Part shown: piece by piece, positions 49,920 through 62,601 of the stretch
Numbering within the stretch: the stretch's first letter is position 1
Layout: every line of letters begins with the position of its first letter
Origin: Homalodisca vitripennis
Lineage: Eukaryota; Arthropoda; Insecta; Hemiptera; Cicadellidae
Assembly (NCBI RefSeq): GCF_021130785.1
Contig: NC_060214.1
Span: 46,003,001 to 46,067,000 of the forward strand
Length of the DNA: 64,000 nucleotides
Direction of reading: 5' to 3'
Program-made: the position numbers and the translations under genes
Notes under the pieces: model-generated
The model's input: the letters and a program-made list of their open reading frames with translations, nothing else
Told to the model about the DNA's origin: nothing
Databases searched by the model: none

Positions 49920-52900
49920 TGCCATGCCACAAAAGCATGAGGCAACATTGCTCCGACTCAGACTCAGGGAGAAGGGTAGGTTCTGATAATACTTGTGCGC
50001 AGAACTCCAAGTCCCAGGTGCTAAGGCTCTAACCTAACTGTGTTCTTCGAGTTGTTGTTGAAAATTATTTGTTTAATGGGCGCCACCCCGTTGGTAAGGT
50101 TGCTGAGGGTAACGACGGGGAAGAAACCCTTCCAAAAGCACACCGTAAGGCAGACCCAAAGCCCTAACATTTATTCATGCTCGGTTCACAAGCTATGATA
50201 TGAACCCCAATACTACACTATTAGTTTCCTGGAAATCCACTAATAGCATCTAAAGTTATTTCACCTTGATAAACTCAAATTTTACTAAACCACTATGTTT
50301 GTGTATCTCGGCACAACTCCATCCTTAAGTGTGAAGTGCTGATAACTAATTGTAATCAAGTCCTGAGGGGACTCTAAGTTACCCAGCATAATTATTTAAA
50401 TTTAATTGGCATATATCAATTTATTCAATCTAATTGTGCTTGTTATATTTTTAAATTCCACAAAACTATCACTAAATTATCAAGGAAAATTAAATACTGT
50501 ATATATATCAGAAAATCTTGTATTTATTTAAACATGATCAAATTAAGAGCCCATTTCAAAACTCCAAAAAAAAGACAGGAAACATATTCAGCTTATCAAC
50601 CTGATAAGTATCAGTTCAACTTTCTAATAAACTCAATGAGAGGAAGTAAATATTCTTAATCAGTGACCTTAGTTCTAATTCACAAGTATTCACAACAATT
50701 AATTTCAATAAAGTATGATAAATCCCCAAAATATATATCAGAAATCACCATGGCGGACAATAATAAAAATCTATCACAATAATTAATGATCAGTACTTAA
50801 TAGCTAAAATCAATATTCAATTATGACAATAAACAACAAAGCAGGTTGCCACCGCTGAAAAGAGTACTCATGAAAACAAACATTAAACATTTAAATGAAC
50901 AGTGAGACATTTAATAACTAACATAATTGACAAATGAAGCGACGAATTTTATCACTGGCAGAGTCCAGAAATGTCCCCTGAAATGTCCAGAAGTCTCATA
51001 ACCGCACCAATATGAAATAGAATCGTTGTATTTAACTTTGACTATCACAGTCTAAGTCCGTGCTGGCCAGCCAAATCCAAAATAATATTGATTCAAGTTC
51101 ACCAAGTGGAAAAGAATGACTATTCTATCACTTATCGGTTCATGACAGGCGATACGGTGAGTGAATAGAAGTCCCAGTGAGTAGGCACACGGCAGTGGCA
51201 GTGCGGTGCGGCGGGGGGAGGGCCAATGTCACCACGGCCACCGATCAGCGGCGACGACGCGGTAGCGGCGATGCGACGTGATGCTGATGGCTGTGGCTGT
51301 CAACCAACCGTTCCGTTCGCTTGACGATGTCCGGAACGTAAAAATAAAACCCTACATATTCAATAATATATAGTATTTTGGTAGGCAAATAATTAAACTA
51401 CATAATTAAACTACAATGGTATAAAACAAATAATTTTGCAGATTCATATTAAACATTTTAATAAATCTATTTACTAAAGCATTATTTTTTTATATGTTTA
51501 GTTTTATAATATTATTAATATTTTTAATAATTGGGATTTATTTAATTAAAACCTGAATTTAATCTTTAAAACTGTTACTGTTTACATTTATTTACATAAA
51601 ATTCTAAACTTTATAATATCGATATATATATATATTGTTTCAGTTACTTCAAAACATTTTAATCCTTTTCTATGAAATAATACTTGTGCAGCTTAACTGC
51701 ATCATAACTCACGAGCTCACAAAATAACATGTAAAAGATAAATGATAATCTATTATTGGACAGTTTGTACAAAATCACAAGTACGAAAATAAGGTTATTA
51801 TTTAGACACATTAGAACTTTACTAAACAAAATCATTAATTGTCATAGAACTTTACTAAACAAAATCATTAATTGTCATTTAAAATCATTACTACGAGATA
51901 TATCAGAGATATGAAACATTAATATATTTGGCTCTGTAAATAGTGGACAATAATTAAATATTATATACGGACAGTTAGCTAGTAGAGCAGCTAATAACCT
52001 GTTCTCAACGACTAAAGGTAAATATTTTCAAGATAAATATATTGATAACAACACTCATATTCTGTGGCACAAATAAAATCAAGTTACTGGCAATATTCAA
52101 TAAGGTTACTGCAATATTCATTGTCATCGAACGATTGTGTACAAACCACAATCGTTGTCTCAAAATTGACATATTTACAAATTTACATTTAACAAATTAC
52201 ACCGTTCTTTAAACATACAAAACAAATGAGACATTTATATTCACAAACAAGAACGTACTTGATTTTTTTTTTTTTTTTTTAATATACATTTACTTTAACA
52301 TTAGACATTTTATGGCTACAAAATATTACTGAAACTGATTTTAACTACTCTAAATTCTACTCCAAGTTTCTTCCTTCAAAATTAATATTGCATAATTGGC
52401 TCGTATTCATTTTAAGCCACAGTTAGATTTATATGAGTGAATTTTATATCGCTATACACATTAAACAGACAGTACTATTTTCATATTCAGCTCTTTACCA
52501 ATAAAATACAAATTGGGCAGTTTATCACACAACATAAAATATTGACAACACAATAAACGAAACCCTAATTACTTGTAAAATAAGTAATCATACATTAAAC
52601 ATCGTTCTTATGTGCCATGTGCCTTACTTAGGATTGTCCAAGCATGAATAAAGAGAACCTATTTTAATGATTGCAAAAGTCTAATAATGATTTAAATTTT
52701 GACGCTTTTAAATATTGCTTTTGACAAAGATTTGAATTATAGAAAATGACGGTCTGCCTTACCTCTAAGCAAATTTTCCCTGAAGAAAATGCTGAAAATC
52801 CACGACGTGAAGAGGGCTTCCACAATCCAAGTGAACAGGCCGGCAGCTCATCCACAACAAGCCTAAATGTCGAGACAATGCCAAAACCCCCGGTCGGGAT

Positions 52901-53128
52901 TAAACTTGCCGGCGCACCGGTCTAAGGTCCAAAGTGGCGGCTCTGGCTAGGCAACAGCGCTTACGGCAATTTCTCAGCGCCCAACATAACTCTGATAGGC
53001 AAATACTGCAAGCTCAAGTTTTAGGGAATGCATCGGCCAACTTTGCGGGCTAGCTTCCGCAGTGGAAATGTCTAGTTGGGTGATCAATCCAACTTCCGAA
53101 ATGAGGTCCATAAAACATAAAAGTTACA
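49920..53128 (-). repeat. 5' LTR (3209 bp)
   Basis: Upstream LTR in the element's orientation. Same features as the 3' LTR: 33-bp tandem duplication, GC-rich patch near 51190-51320 and the same 63-codon frame (52664-52855). The promoter should lie here, but I could not fix a start site. Confidence 0.95.
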
Positions 53129-53132
53129 GTAT
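53129..53132. repeat. Target-site duplication GTAT, right
   Basis: Matches 41882-41885. Confidence 0.85.
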
Positions 53133-53289
53133 ATTCCTTTCAAATTTTAGATTATTTATTAACTGGATTTACTCATGTATTCCATGCTCTGGCCTTGTAT
53201 GGTTTATTTTAGAGGTTAATTCTTCATTTTTCATTTGTTAACGAACATGTTTTTATTACTGACAATTCATTTCCTTATTTTGATTTAGG

Positions 53290-53436
53290 TTTTTTTGTGT
53301 TATTGGTAGTGCAGGCTGAGGAACTCGTTTCCCCACACACAGGCTGATGCCCATGTGGGGATAATTTCCTATAATATTTTTGTTATGTATTATACTTAAC
53401 TCTGTACATAACTTTTGGAAATAAATAAATCAATCA
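53290..53436 (+). mobile_element. LINE 3' end (tail only)
   Basis: Plus-strand counterpart of the tail at 5263-5400: AACTCGTTTCCCCACACACA, GGCTGATGCCCATGTGGGG, ending in AAATAAATAAATC. The 5' limit is unclear, and 53133-53290 may include more of the element. Confidence 0.6.
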
Positions 53437-53659
53437 AAAGATGTTTATCTAATATACATTATTCACCTAACCCAATGTGATAGGCTTTGGAACGTACAGA
53501 GTGCTGTTAATTTCTAAACGTAATAATATAAGTCATGTTAATGTTATTCCGCTAGGAGATTGTGTTGCTTCACTAAAAGTAGTTTAGAATATCTCCTGTT
53601 TATTTGATTTCTTTAGCTAAAAAAATATGTACATATGTAAATAATTTATATATATATTA

Positions 53660-54195
53660 ATCTTCAATAAGAAATCTTCAATTGTACTAACAGTTTCTAT
53701 ATTTCGGCTTAAGCCGTCTTCATGAAATTACAAACATGTAAATAGGGCTATAAGAACATAATAAAAATAAAACATTAACCCAGAGAATGAAAATTAAGAA
53801 TGAATTATGTAGAATGGTAAACATGTGATTTAATTTTATAACGTCACTTTGTTGGCCAAGTCGCCTCAAATTTAATACACATAGAAATTTTGATTTAGTG
53901 ACTAGTTGATGGGTTTTTTCCATGGTTCTTAGACTGTTTGTACTTAAATTTTCTGATATTTTTGTAATTGGTTTCACTGAAAATGTTTCTTCAAAATCTA
54001 AATTATGTATTAAACCATGTGCCACTAGAGGTTGCTCTGTCTTCTTATGTTTATATGCATACCTGTGCCCTGTTATCTTTGTTCTAAAGTTCTAAGGGAA
54101 TTGATCGTTGAGCCAATATAATCTTTAGGGCATAGCTTGCACTGAATTTGGTAAACAATATTTTTTGATTCGCATGTTAAGTCTTCAAATATATA
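53660..54195 (-). mobile_element. Penelope-like retroelement 3' fragment
   Basis: Minus-strand fragment with a GIY-YIG endonuclease-like C-terminal region followed by a 3' region holding TGAAGACGGCTTAAGCCGAA near 53718-53699. Such a short GGC-TTAA-GCC hairpin followed by GAAA resembles the sequence found in Penelope-like 3' regions. The upstream (5') part is cut off exactly where the mariner-like terminus starts at 54196. Confidence 0.65.
53720..54186 (-). pseudogene. GIY-YIG endonuclease domain of a Penelope-like RT (partial)
   Basis: From about 54186 the minus strand reads KNIVYQIQCKLCPKDYIGST, matching the first two motifs of GIY-YIG nucleases (here VYQIQC and YIGS) with the C-x2-C insertion usual in Penelope-like enzymes. 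A stop and frame change follow near 54075. The second frame continues GHRYAYKHKKTEQPLVAHG and runs to 53720, including a LNLRR end. The reverse transcriptase part is absent. It is truncated and frameshifted, so not functional. Other retroelements with GIY-YIG domains remain possible. Confidence 0.65.
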
Positions 54196-56385
54196 CAGGG
54201 TGATTCATGAAGTTCTCCCCCCACTTCTACAGCACATTGTACTAGTAAAAATAATGAAAAAATGTTATATAAACATAGGCCCGAAAACGCTTCGTTAGCG
54301 AGTTACAGCTAGCGAAAGATTTCGCCTAAATTCCTGGGTAAAGAGTAAAATAAAGCCATACTGAACTTTTGGAAAGGTTAATTAGGTAAGAAATATCGTG
54401 GATTCTTATGTATTTTTACCTGATAAAGCTAACAAAATAGGTTTCAGAACTGTACCTGTAATAGTTTTTGAGGAATTCAGGGTTAAATGCAAAAAATTGG
54501 GGCACGAAACAATGTTTTTTTAAGTTTGATGTACAATAACTTTGTTAAATTGGTAATAAATACATAAAATCAACAAACATTAATTGTAAAGAATTTAATT
54601 CTGAGAAAATTGATATAATCAAAGTCTAAAATGAAACAGAAATAAGTACCAAAAAATCGATTTTATTCAGTATAATACATTACTAGCTGTAAAGAAATGC
54701 CGTACGGTATTTAGTTAAAATAAAACAAAAACAAAATATTTGTTCCTTAATGATGAGATAAATTGAGAAAACAAGATTAACTGTTAAATAAATTTGTTTG
54801 TAAATAAAAATATCATGTTTTATTACATTGTATTTTTTTTTTAAATAAAAATTTACATCAGATGTTCGAAAATAAATGAAGCAAACATTTTCCCATTATT
54901 GTTTACCTGCCATCGAAATGCAGTTTTTTGTTTTAATAATTTCTAAGTTGGTAACGCACGAATAACAGCTGATCAACAATGGTATTCTGTACTGTTACGT
55001 TAGAACTGTGTATTAGTGGTGTTTTGCAAGCTACAGCAGGAGATCGGGTTCTGTGAATCGTGTTATTAAATGCAATTTTTCTGTGAGTTATAATTCGATT
55101 GTTTATTCAGTGAAAAAATGCCTTACTTATTTACATCAGAGGAATACGCTGATATGGTTTTTATTTTGGGTTACTGTAATGGTAATGCTAGAGCTGCTGT
55201 AGAAGAATATGAACTACGTTACTCTTATAGGAGGATTCCAGATACCAAAACAATTTCAGGAACTTTTCGTACTCTTCGGGAAACAGGATCACTACCAAAT
55301 ACTAGAACCAATTATGAACGAGCTGTCCAACTTGATGATGATATTGTTATTAATGCTGTTTTCATCGCAGTCCAGGTGTAAGTACACGACGTATTTCTAG
55401 GCGGATAGGAGTTTCGCAGTCAACGGTGTGGAGGTCACTTAATCGAAACAAATTTTATCCGTTTCATAAACAAAAGGTTCAACATCTACAGCTAGGGGAT
55501 GGTCCGCTTCGCTTGGAGTTTTGCAACTTTTTGAATATTAATAATCAACTCTACAAGCGTATTTTGTTTACGGATGAGGCACAATTCACTCGGGATGGTG
55601 TCAATAACGTGCACAATGAACACTCATGGGCAGAAGAAAATCCACATGAGGTAGTGGAACAGAACTTTCAACACCGATTTAGCGTCAATGTCTGGTGTGG
55701 CCTTTTGCACAATCGGCTGATTGAACCTTTCATATTACCTGGACGCCTAAATGCTGAGTTCTATTTGCATTTCCTTCAAGAAGAGTTGCCGCAGCTGTTA
55801 GAGAATGTTCCTTTACATCTCAGACAAAATTATTTTGTACTTCCAGCATGACGGAGCACCTCCCCACTTTTCACGTGCCGTTTCTGCTTACTTAAATCAT
55901 CAATTTCCTGGACACTGGATTGGTCGTGGAGGGCCTCACCCTTGGCCACCAAGATCACCAGATCTATCTCCACTGGATTATTGCATCTGGGGATGGATGA
56001 AAGACATTGTATACAAGACAAAAGTGAATTCTCGTGATGAATTAATTGCCCGTATTATGGATTCGGCTGTGCAGATACAGGGAAGTCCTGAAAAATTAAG
56101 AAACGCAACAAAAGCAATACACGTGCTGCAAAATGTATTGATAATGATGGCCTCATTTTCGAACATCTATTATAAAAAGGTGCGTACGGTTGGCCCAACC
56201 TGATTAATTTTGCTTAAAACTAGTAATGTATTATACTGAATAAAATCGATTTTTTGTACTTATTTCTGTTTTATTTTAGACTTTGATTATATAAATTTTC
56301 TCAGAATTAAATTCTTTACAATTAATGTTTGTTGATTTTATGTATTTATTACCAATTTAACAAAGTTATTGTACATGAAAGTTTA
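54196..56385 (+). mobile_element. Mariner-like transposon with about 490-bp TIRs, right end lost
   Basis: The left end begins CAGGGTGATTCATGAAG directly after a TA. The left terminal repeat runs to about 54686. Its inner part (about 54515-54686) is the near-perfect inverse of 56220-56385 (for example TACTAG/CTAGTA, CAGTATAATACATT and its complement, GTACAATAACTTTG and its complement). The outer 330 or so bases of the right repeat are missing, and the sequence passes directly into duplicated genomic block 56388 onward. The transposase lies between the repeats on the plus strand. Confidence 0.85.
55118..56203 (+). pseudogene. Mariner-like (DUF4817) transposase, two frameshifts
   Basis: Cut-and-paste DDD transposase. 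It starts at ATG 55118 (MPYLFTSEEYADMV) with the DUF4817-type helix-turn-helix region. A one-base shift near 55355-55365 interrupts it. The next frame carries the second DNA-binding part (RRIGVSQSTVWRSLNRN) and the first catalytic aspartate in LFTDEAQFTRDG. A second one-base shift near 55835-55845 leads to HDGAPPHFSRAV and PPRSPDLSPLDYCIWGW, then the end at 56203. There are 36 residues between the aspartates of HDG and SPD, and 41 to the aspartate of PLDYC, which would fit the DD41D (rosa-like) group as I remember it. All catalytic motifs survive and only the frame is broken. Confidence 0.9.
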
Positions 56386-56387
56386 AG

Positions 56388-56610
56388 AAACGTGTGCATG
56401 AATGTGGAACAACTGTTCCTCTGACAATGCATTTCTTATGTACAACACAGAGCATCCCTTTTACTACTAGAAACATTTCTTCTAACTAGGACGGTAACTT
56501 TTCCACAAAGTTTCTCTCTCATTTTCAATTTATGAACCATACTTGTATTTTTGCATGTTAGATTCTGAAGATGCTTTCAAGGTTTATCCATCATGCAATC
56601 GTCGAAACAA
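56388..56610 (+). repeat. Segmental duplication copy 2, block 4
   Basis: Colinear partner of 13403-13650. The homology starts only a few bases after the truncated right end of the mariner-like element. Confidence 0.8.
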
Positions 56611-59539
56611 TATTATTAACCTAATATATATTAAATTTATTAAAAATAATATTACTGTTTAAAATAACTAAGAATATGTTTATGTATAATTACCTTTTTT
56701 AAATATATTGAATTATTTTTTATATTAAATAAATTCAGATTTTATTTATTTTTACCTGCACAGCAAATCTGAACGATTAACACATATTTACTTAGTTCAT
56801 CAAATGTTAATGTATATGTTTTTTCAAAAATCAATTGTTCTTGTTTGTTTTATGCAATAATCTACTAGAATATGACTTCCCAGTTCTTCGAAGCAAGTCT
56901 AACAGGTTATTTCATTTGTTCAGTTTAGATCCTGGAACGAATGGATTCTAGATTTTGGCCTTACATACCTCTGGTCACTTATATATTCTAATAAAGATAA
57001 GATATGAAATAAATGATTTTTTTAACATTCTATATGAATACCTAATGTTCAAAAATATAACAAACGAGTATAACATATCCATAAATTTGATGACCAGGTT
57101 ACAAAACTTTATTGTAACTTACAATTCGGCATTGCATTCGTCCGTAATAAGGGCTAAAAATGTATGATTTTAAAGTTATCGTTGTGTATGTTTATCGTTC
57201 TCAACTGTTTACAATTCAGAAATAAATCATTTTAAATTTTTTTGTAAATGTACATATCTGGAGGAATTTGACTAGAATGGACTACATATACAAATTTAAA
57301 TAAATTTTTAAAAGTGTTATTGTGTAGTAGAAATGCTTGGTCATTTGTGGTTAGTATTCATATAATTCCATGAAAACATAAAAATGACATTGTATACGCT
57401 TTTCTAATCAGAACTAGTTTATACTAAAACAAAGCTTGAATAGAATTAAAACTAATTTAGGCAAAATTTCAGTACCTGACATCATTGTCGTATGTTTATG
57501 ATATCAACATCATCATGTCAGTACATACTGTTTATGATACCACCAAAAATAAAATGCCTAGTTATTATATTGGTTACCATACATTTTATTATAAAGTAAA
57601 ATGTACTTGTTTCAAAAATGCTTAGAATATTCATATATGTCATCTGCACTTAATGAAATGTTAACTTGCACTGTCTTATTAATTGGATTTTACTGTGATA
57701 CTCAACGATGGTGTATTGCAATTTCATGCTTCAAAGTAAATTACCTATTTAATTCATATTGCAATATTGGAAACAATATTGATAGTTACGGTTGTCGTCT
57801 CAAGTCATCGTAAACAAATTGAATTCAGACGGTTCATAAAATTAAGCGCCCGGATTGAAAAGAGATTACTTATATTTCTCAAGAAAATTAAAATCTTATA
57901 GAACGCTATATGCATATCAATATACCAATTATTTGATAAATACTTTTATTATGCTACATTAAATATAATGATTTTGAATGCATTAAAACTCAATAAGCAA
58001 TATTCTTCATTCCAGAACACTACCATAATGAGTGATCACTTTAAAGCCTGCTCAATTAGGTTCCTTTTAAACCTTATTTCTAATTTAGTAATTATCACTT
58101 AACACATCATCTCCGATTTAGTCTCCTAAAGTTTGTACTTGACATAGAACATTTATAATAGGCTTGATGAAAGAAGAAGTGATTTCGTGAACTATATTAA
58201 ATTGTTAGCGCTTTGTTGTATGTGAACGAAATATAAAATACCAACTATGTTTTTGTGCTGTAACATAAAAAAAGAATTATATTTTCTCAGTGCGTTTGTT
58301 TAGAGACTCACCAGCTCTCGACCTACAAATCAGAACAATTGCAATGTAATTCACAGTTAAGAAACTGTAACATTCAGTTAACATACTATTTTCTCACTGC
58401 AGTTATACAAAATTTTATTTTATTCATTCAAATTAAGACAAAATACATTTAACCGTAAGTAAATCATCATTTCAACTCAAATTTCTTACCTATTATCATC
58501 TGAGAAGCGTATATGATACACAAAAGATTAATACAAGTTTTGTAATCATAGCAGTAATTTAAAAAAGATCATGCATAATGGCAACCTGCTTAAGCTGTGA
58601 ACAAAATAAAAGAAAAGTTTACGATAATTTGAACGGATTGATGAAGAGAGATTTTGTTAAGTGATGGGAGGTGTCGTCATAAAAGCAAAATTATACATAT
58701 ATACAAAATATATAAACTTTCAAATTTTAAATGTAGCATATTTATGATATTAATGATTTAATGAGTTTCAAAATTTCATTTGAACATCAATAATGGACTA
58801 TGTACATAAATAATGAATTAAGAATAAGTCATCGAGCTATTTTCACCTTTAATACACCATTTTAAGTATACTATACCGTAATAAAACTACGTGGAAGAGT
58901 TAAAGTTTACGTAAAAATTTATATAATGAAGAAAAGTGAAAGCATGCAATAAAGTATTTTTTTATATATAGATTTATCAGATTTTATAATTTAAAATATT
59001 CAAATTAAAGCTTTGGCTAAAAATTTGTGTTTTATTTCATCTTTCAGAGGTTAGTAGGAAAAACAAGCTATAATTAAGTGACGTAAGCTTTGTAACACAA
59101 TATCTTTCTTCCGATACATTGCGAACGTAGTTTTCTGTTTCTGTTCCCTTCTACAAACATAAGCAGATTATTTATGGTGGTTATGGTGTAAGATGAGGTA
59201 ATTCAGATACAATATTTTATTACTTACATTTGTGTATATTTACAACTTCATTTCTTTAATATAAACTAACATTTCTGTGTTAGATTAATTATAGATTATA
59301 TTTGGATTCTTTATGTGCATAACGTGAGGAGGTATGAAAAGAATATATTACCACAGTTTAGAAAAACAAGGGAAGAGAGAGAAAAACATAAATTTTATTT
59401 AATACTGATTTCGTCAAAAACAAAGATCGCACTATTTACGGTTTTATTTAATTTACATACTCGTATTTCAGATTGTCATTTTTTAAACTTATCCAATGAT
59501 ATTATTGATCTATTAAGATCCCAACGACAACTTGCCTTA
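56611..59539. other. AT-rich noncoding stretch
   Basis: No supported gene. Frames at 56955-57167, 57601-57813 and 59315-59557 are AT-rich without domain features and are not visibly conserved in the first duplicate. Confidence 0.4.
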
Positions 59540-59960
59540 TTCGTAAAAAAAATATAAAATTAAAGTTAATAAAGGCTTAGAGACACATGTATTAAAGAAA
59601 TATTAAGGCAACGATCTTACTAAATAATAAACACTCCATTATATGTTTTATCCTTTATTAAAATTAGTTACAAAAGTTAACGAAGACAAAGAAATGTATT
59701 TTTTGAAGAGCTATGGAAGCATCTAGTTAAGTTTGTTTTCAGTAAATATTAGATAATATAAACCTAACTTTTTGTTGTTAATTCTCATCGTATTTAGATA
59801 TGAATAATGTATGTGTGGAAAATCTTGCCCACCTCTGAGACCCGAGGCACGTGATCTGTATTTGGTTTGGTCCTTCACAGAGTTACAAAGTGTACCTGGA
59901 TCTTTATTTACATAGAGATTATTATCATTGTGGCAAATGAGTAGCAAAGCCTAAAATACA
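59540..59960 (+). repeat. Segmental duplication copy 2, block 5
   Basis: Colinear partner of 15450-15850 (see that entry). Confidence 0.75.
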
Positions 59961-60049
59961 AACTGCTGCAGACATATTTGGAGAGATTAAATTTACATGT
60001 CAGCTTGACGTCAAAGATATTTTTTATGAATGAAGCTAAATATGATTGT

Positions 60050-60800
60050 TAATAATATACAAAAAACAATCTAAAATAACAGTAGTGATATGCAAACCGT
60101 TCAGTACTGTTACGTCTTTCCAATTAGGCTACTGTAGAAGAAAGAGAGACAAACTTTATCCATTTCAAACCCGGTATGTTTTTCACCCTCAGCAATATCC
60201 CTAATTGGAGCTCTATTATGTGCCCTCTGAAAAATCGAGACCTGGTATTGTAAAATCGTGTCAATCCATCTCTCCCCTAATACATTCCTAGCTACGAGAA
60301 TCAATATCGTCTCAGTCAAACTTCGTTGGTGTCATGAATACAATCCTTTACTGTAAAACAACTGAAAAAGAATTTTTACATAACTCAAATTTTGTAACGT
60401 TCCAAAATAGCTGTGGTTGAAACTCGTTAAAATTTTCAATCATGCTTCTATATTTTGTCGTTGTGTAAAGCGTCAATGTTCGACCGTCTGTGTATTCGAC
60501 TGTCCGAAGTTTAGTATGTCAATTGTTTTCCTACCCCTTCAAATTGAATAACCCTTCCGGCATAAATGTAGAGTATTTATGGCTGTTAACGTGAAATATC
60601 GGGATGCTAAAATATTTTTAGGGAACTGACAGTGACTTATTAGGGACAATACAGGGCTGTCTGCCTGTCCGTCAGTGTCATTCCATGGTATTAAGGGTTA
60701 CGATCCCTACCCCTTAACATGAAACACTCTTTCCTTGTGCCGTAAAGAGAAGACAATGTACGGTCATTAACATAAAATATTAGATTAAAGACTCATTATT
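60050..60800 (+). repeat. Segmental duplication copy 2, block 6, with internal tandem repeat
   Basis: 60060-60310 matches 19140-19330 and 60650-60790 matches 19570-19740. Inside, a unit of about 176 bp is repeated: CCTACCCCTT at 60530 and again at 60706, each followed by a CTTTCC/CTTCC word, a CGGCATAAATG or GCCGTAAAGA word, and GTTAACGTGAAATAT or ATTAACATAAAATAT, and preceded by CTGTCCG-type pyrimidine-rich words. The first duplicate appears to have only one unit. Confidence 0.65.
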
Positions 60801-62601
60801 TAGCACAAAACTTCGCAATCATATCTTTTTCTGCTAGTCTATCCGTTTGTCTCTCCATACCTCCTTCTGTACGGTATATTTTCTTAATCTTAAACATAAA
60901 GAAAGTTCATGATATTCCAATTAACGAACAAATCTTTCTATAGTTTCAGCTATAATAGCATAAATCCACCTAGTTCATAACGAGGAATTGAGAAGGAAGG
61001 AAATTAATAATAATAAAGAATAATAGCCAGCGTATTTTTATTCAGTTTTATTAAGTGCCATCGTTCAGTTATCAGATGACATTATGAGCACATAAAGTGA
61101 TGACATTATCACTGAATAATGGCAAATGTCCTGAACATCCTATTTTCTTCACAACCCTTTCATTCTCAAATATAAACATCAAACAAAATATGTATTCAGT
61201 TGTTATTAATACGACTAATACATTGAATAGCATAGTTAGCAAATAATTTTGAAAAATAACTATTCTTGCCAGGCACTCAGTATAACTCAGACTTCTTCCA
61301 GATGAAAATATTTCAAAATTAATTGACTCTTCGTGTAAATTATATCAAAACAATGTGAGACCGGAGGCGTAATTAAATCTGAAAACACAGTTTTAGTTGT
61401 TTCCTCTTGAATAAAAATGTTATTTATTAACCTTTACGTACCAAATAAATTGGTATGAAATATATTTTGAATAACGACAGTACTTTCTTTGCATGATTGA
61501 CAATAAAATAAATAAGTAATTTTATTTAGGAGTTAAAAAACACTAAAAACAAAATATATTCAAATATGCAATACATTAAGTGTAAAAAAAATTTACTATG
61601 AATTTTGTGAATTCCATTTAACCGGTAACATTTAAAAAATGTTTGTGGACATGTTAGCCTAAAATAACACCCCACTCAGATAGAATTATAAAACTATTGT
61701 CGCAGAGAGGGGTTGTTTCATGAATTTACAAATTAAGTTACACTTACAGTTTGTATATATTTTTACGTAATCAAACAGTTTTATGTATGTTCAAAGTGTT
61801 CGAAATGATTTGTAAATTAGTTTCTAGTTAAAAGAAATCGTTTTTTACCGTCTTACTTAGAAGCTTTATTTCATTAATCTATCATTAATCTACTATTATA
61901 CATTATTTCAATAATTTTAAAATATAACTAAGATTTATATCGCTATTGACGTCATTTATTTACAGATTTTATTTACTTTTTATATCTGTTTTCCTAAGAA
62001 ATATTAACCCAGTATCAAAATATGATGTGGTTAACATTATCTTGAATAGCTTACAATATTATATTCATTTTAAGAGAACTATTTGTGTACTGTATTACAA
62101 AGACAAAATATTAGAGATCAGATTTAGATCTATAGACATCGTATGACGCTCGTAAGTTCAATTTTGTTCCGGCGTCATATTTCTCAAAATAAAACATACA
62201 TTTTGAAAATATAGAGAACATTATTTTTAATTGAATTTAGTTTAATAGTACCATTATTATTTTAATACATAACAAAATTGTAATTTCTAAAACATTTTCA
62301 CTGGTTTTTACAATATTATAATAAAAAATATGTTATGGTAAAAAATCCAATAATATTCTCTTTTAGATAATTTAGAGTTTACTTTCAAATTATTACGTAA
62401 TTATCATGTAATTGATGATATTATTGTAATCCTTATTGACGTATTTCATGAAATATCATATAATATTAATTGGTATTATTGTACTCCTTATTAATGTTTA
62501 AAGAATTTATAGAATAGGCAGATTAATCCACAACACCACAATGTATATTAATATCAGCAGTGACCAAAGTATATAATATATTTAAAACTTTACACACACG
62601 T
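60801..62601. other. AT-rich noncoding stretch
   Basis: Apart from the repeat at 61310-61435, no feature was recognised. A frame at 61946-62146 has no domain features. Confidence 0.45.
61310..61435 (+). repeat. Diverged repeat shared with 35895-36025
   Basis: See 35895-36025 for the matching words. Same orientation. Confidence 0.65.

Larger units (their letters stand above)
41886..53128 (-). mobile_element. Complete Ty3/gypsy LTR retrotransposon, 11.2 kb
   Basis: Two near-identical 3.2-kb LTRs (41886-45088 and 49920-53128), each TG...CA, flank a 4.83-kb internal region with primer site, gag, pol and polypurine tract, all on the minus strand. The insertion is bracketed by a 4-bp duplication GTAT (41882-41885 and 53129-53132). 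Internal order is gag, protease, reverse transcriptase, RNase H, integrase, which is the Ty3/gypsy arrangement. There is no env-like frame after integrase. The LTRs make up about 57% of the element, which is unusual. gag and pol carry three disabling lesions, so this copy could not move on its own. Confidence 0.97.

Noticed and set aside
53699..53718. An active hammerhead ribozyme in the Penelope-like 3' region
   Set aside because: The conserved core is incomplete and the flanking helices were not found. Listed only as a hypothesis to test.
55830..56166. Minus-strand ORFs opposite the mariner-like transposase
   Set aside because: Shadows of the coding strand, which carries all the conserved motifs.
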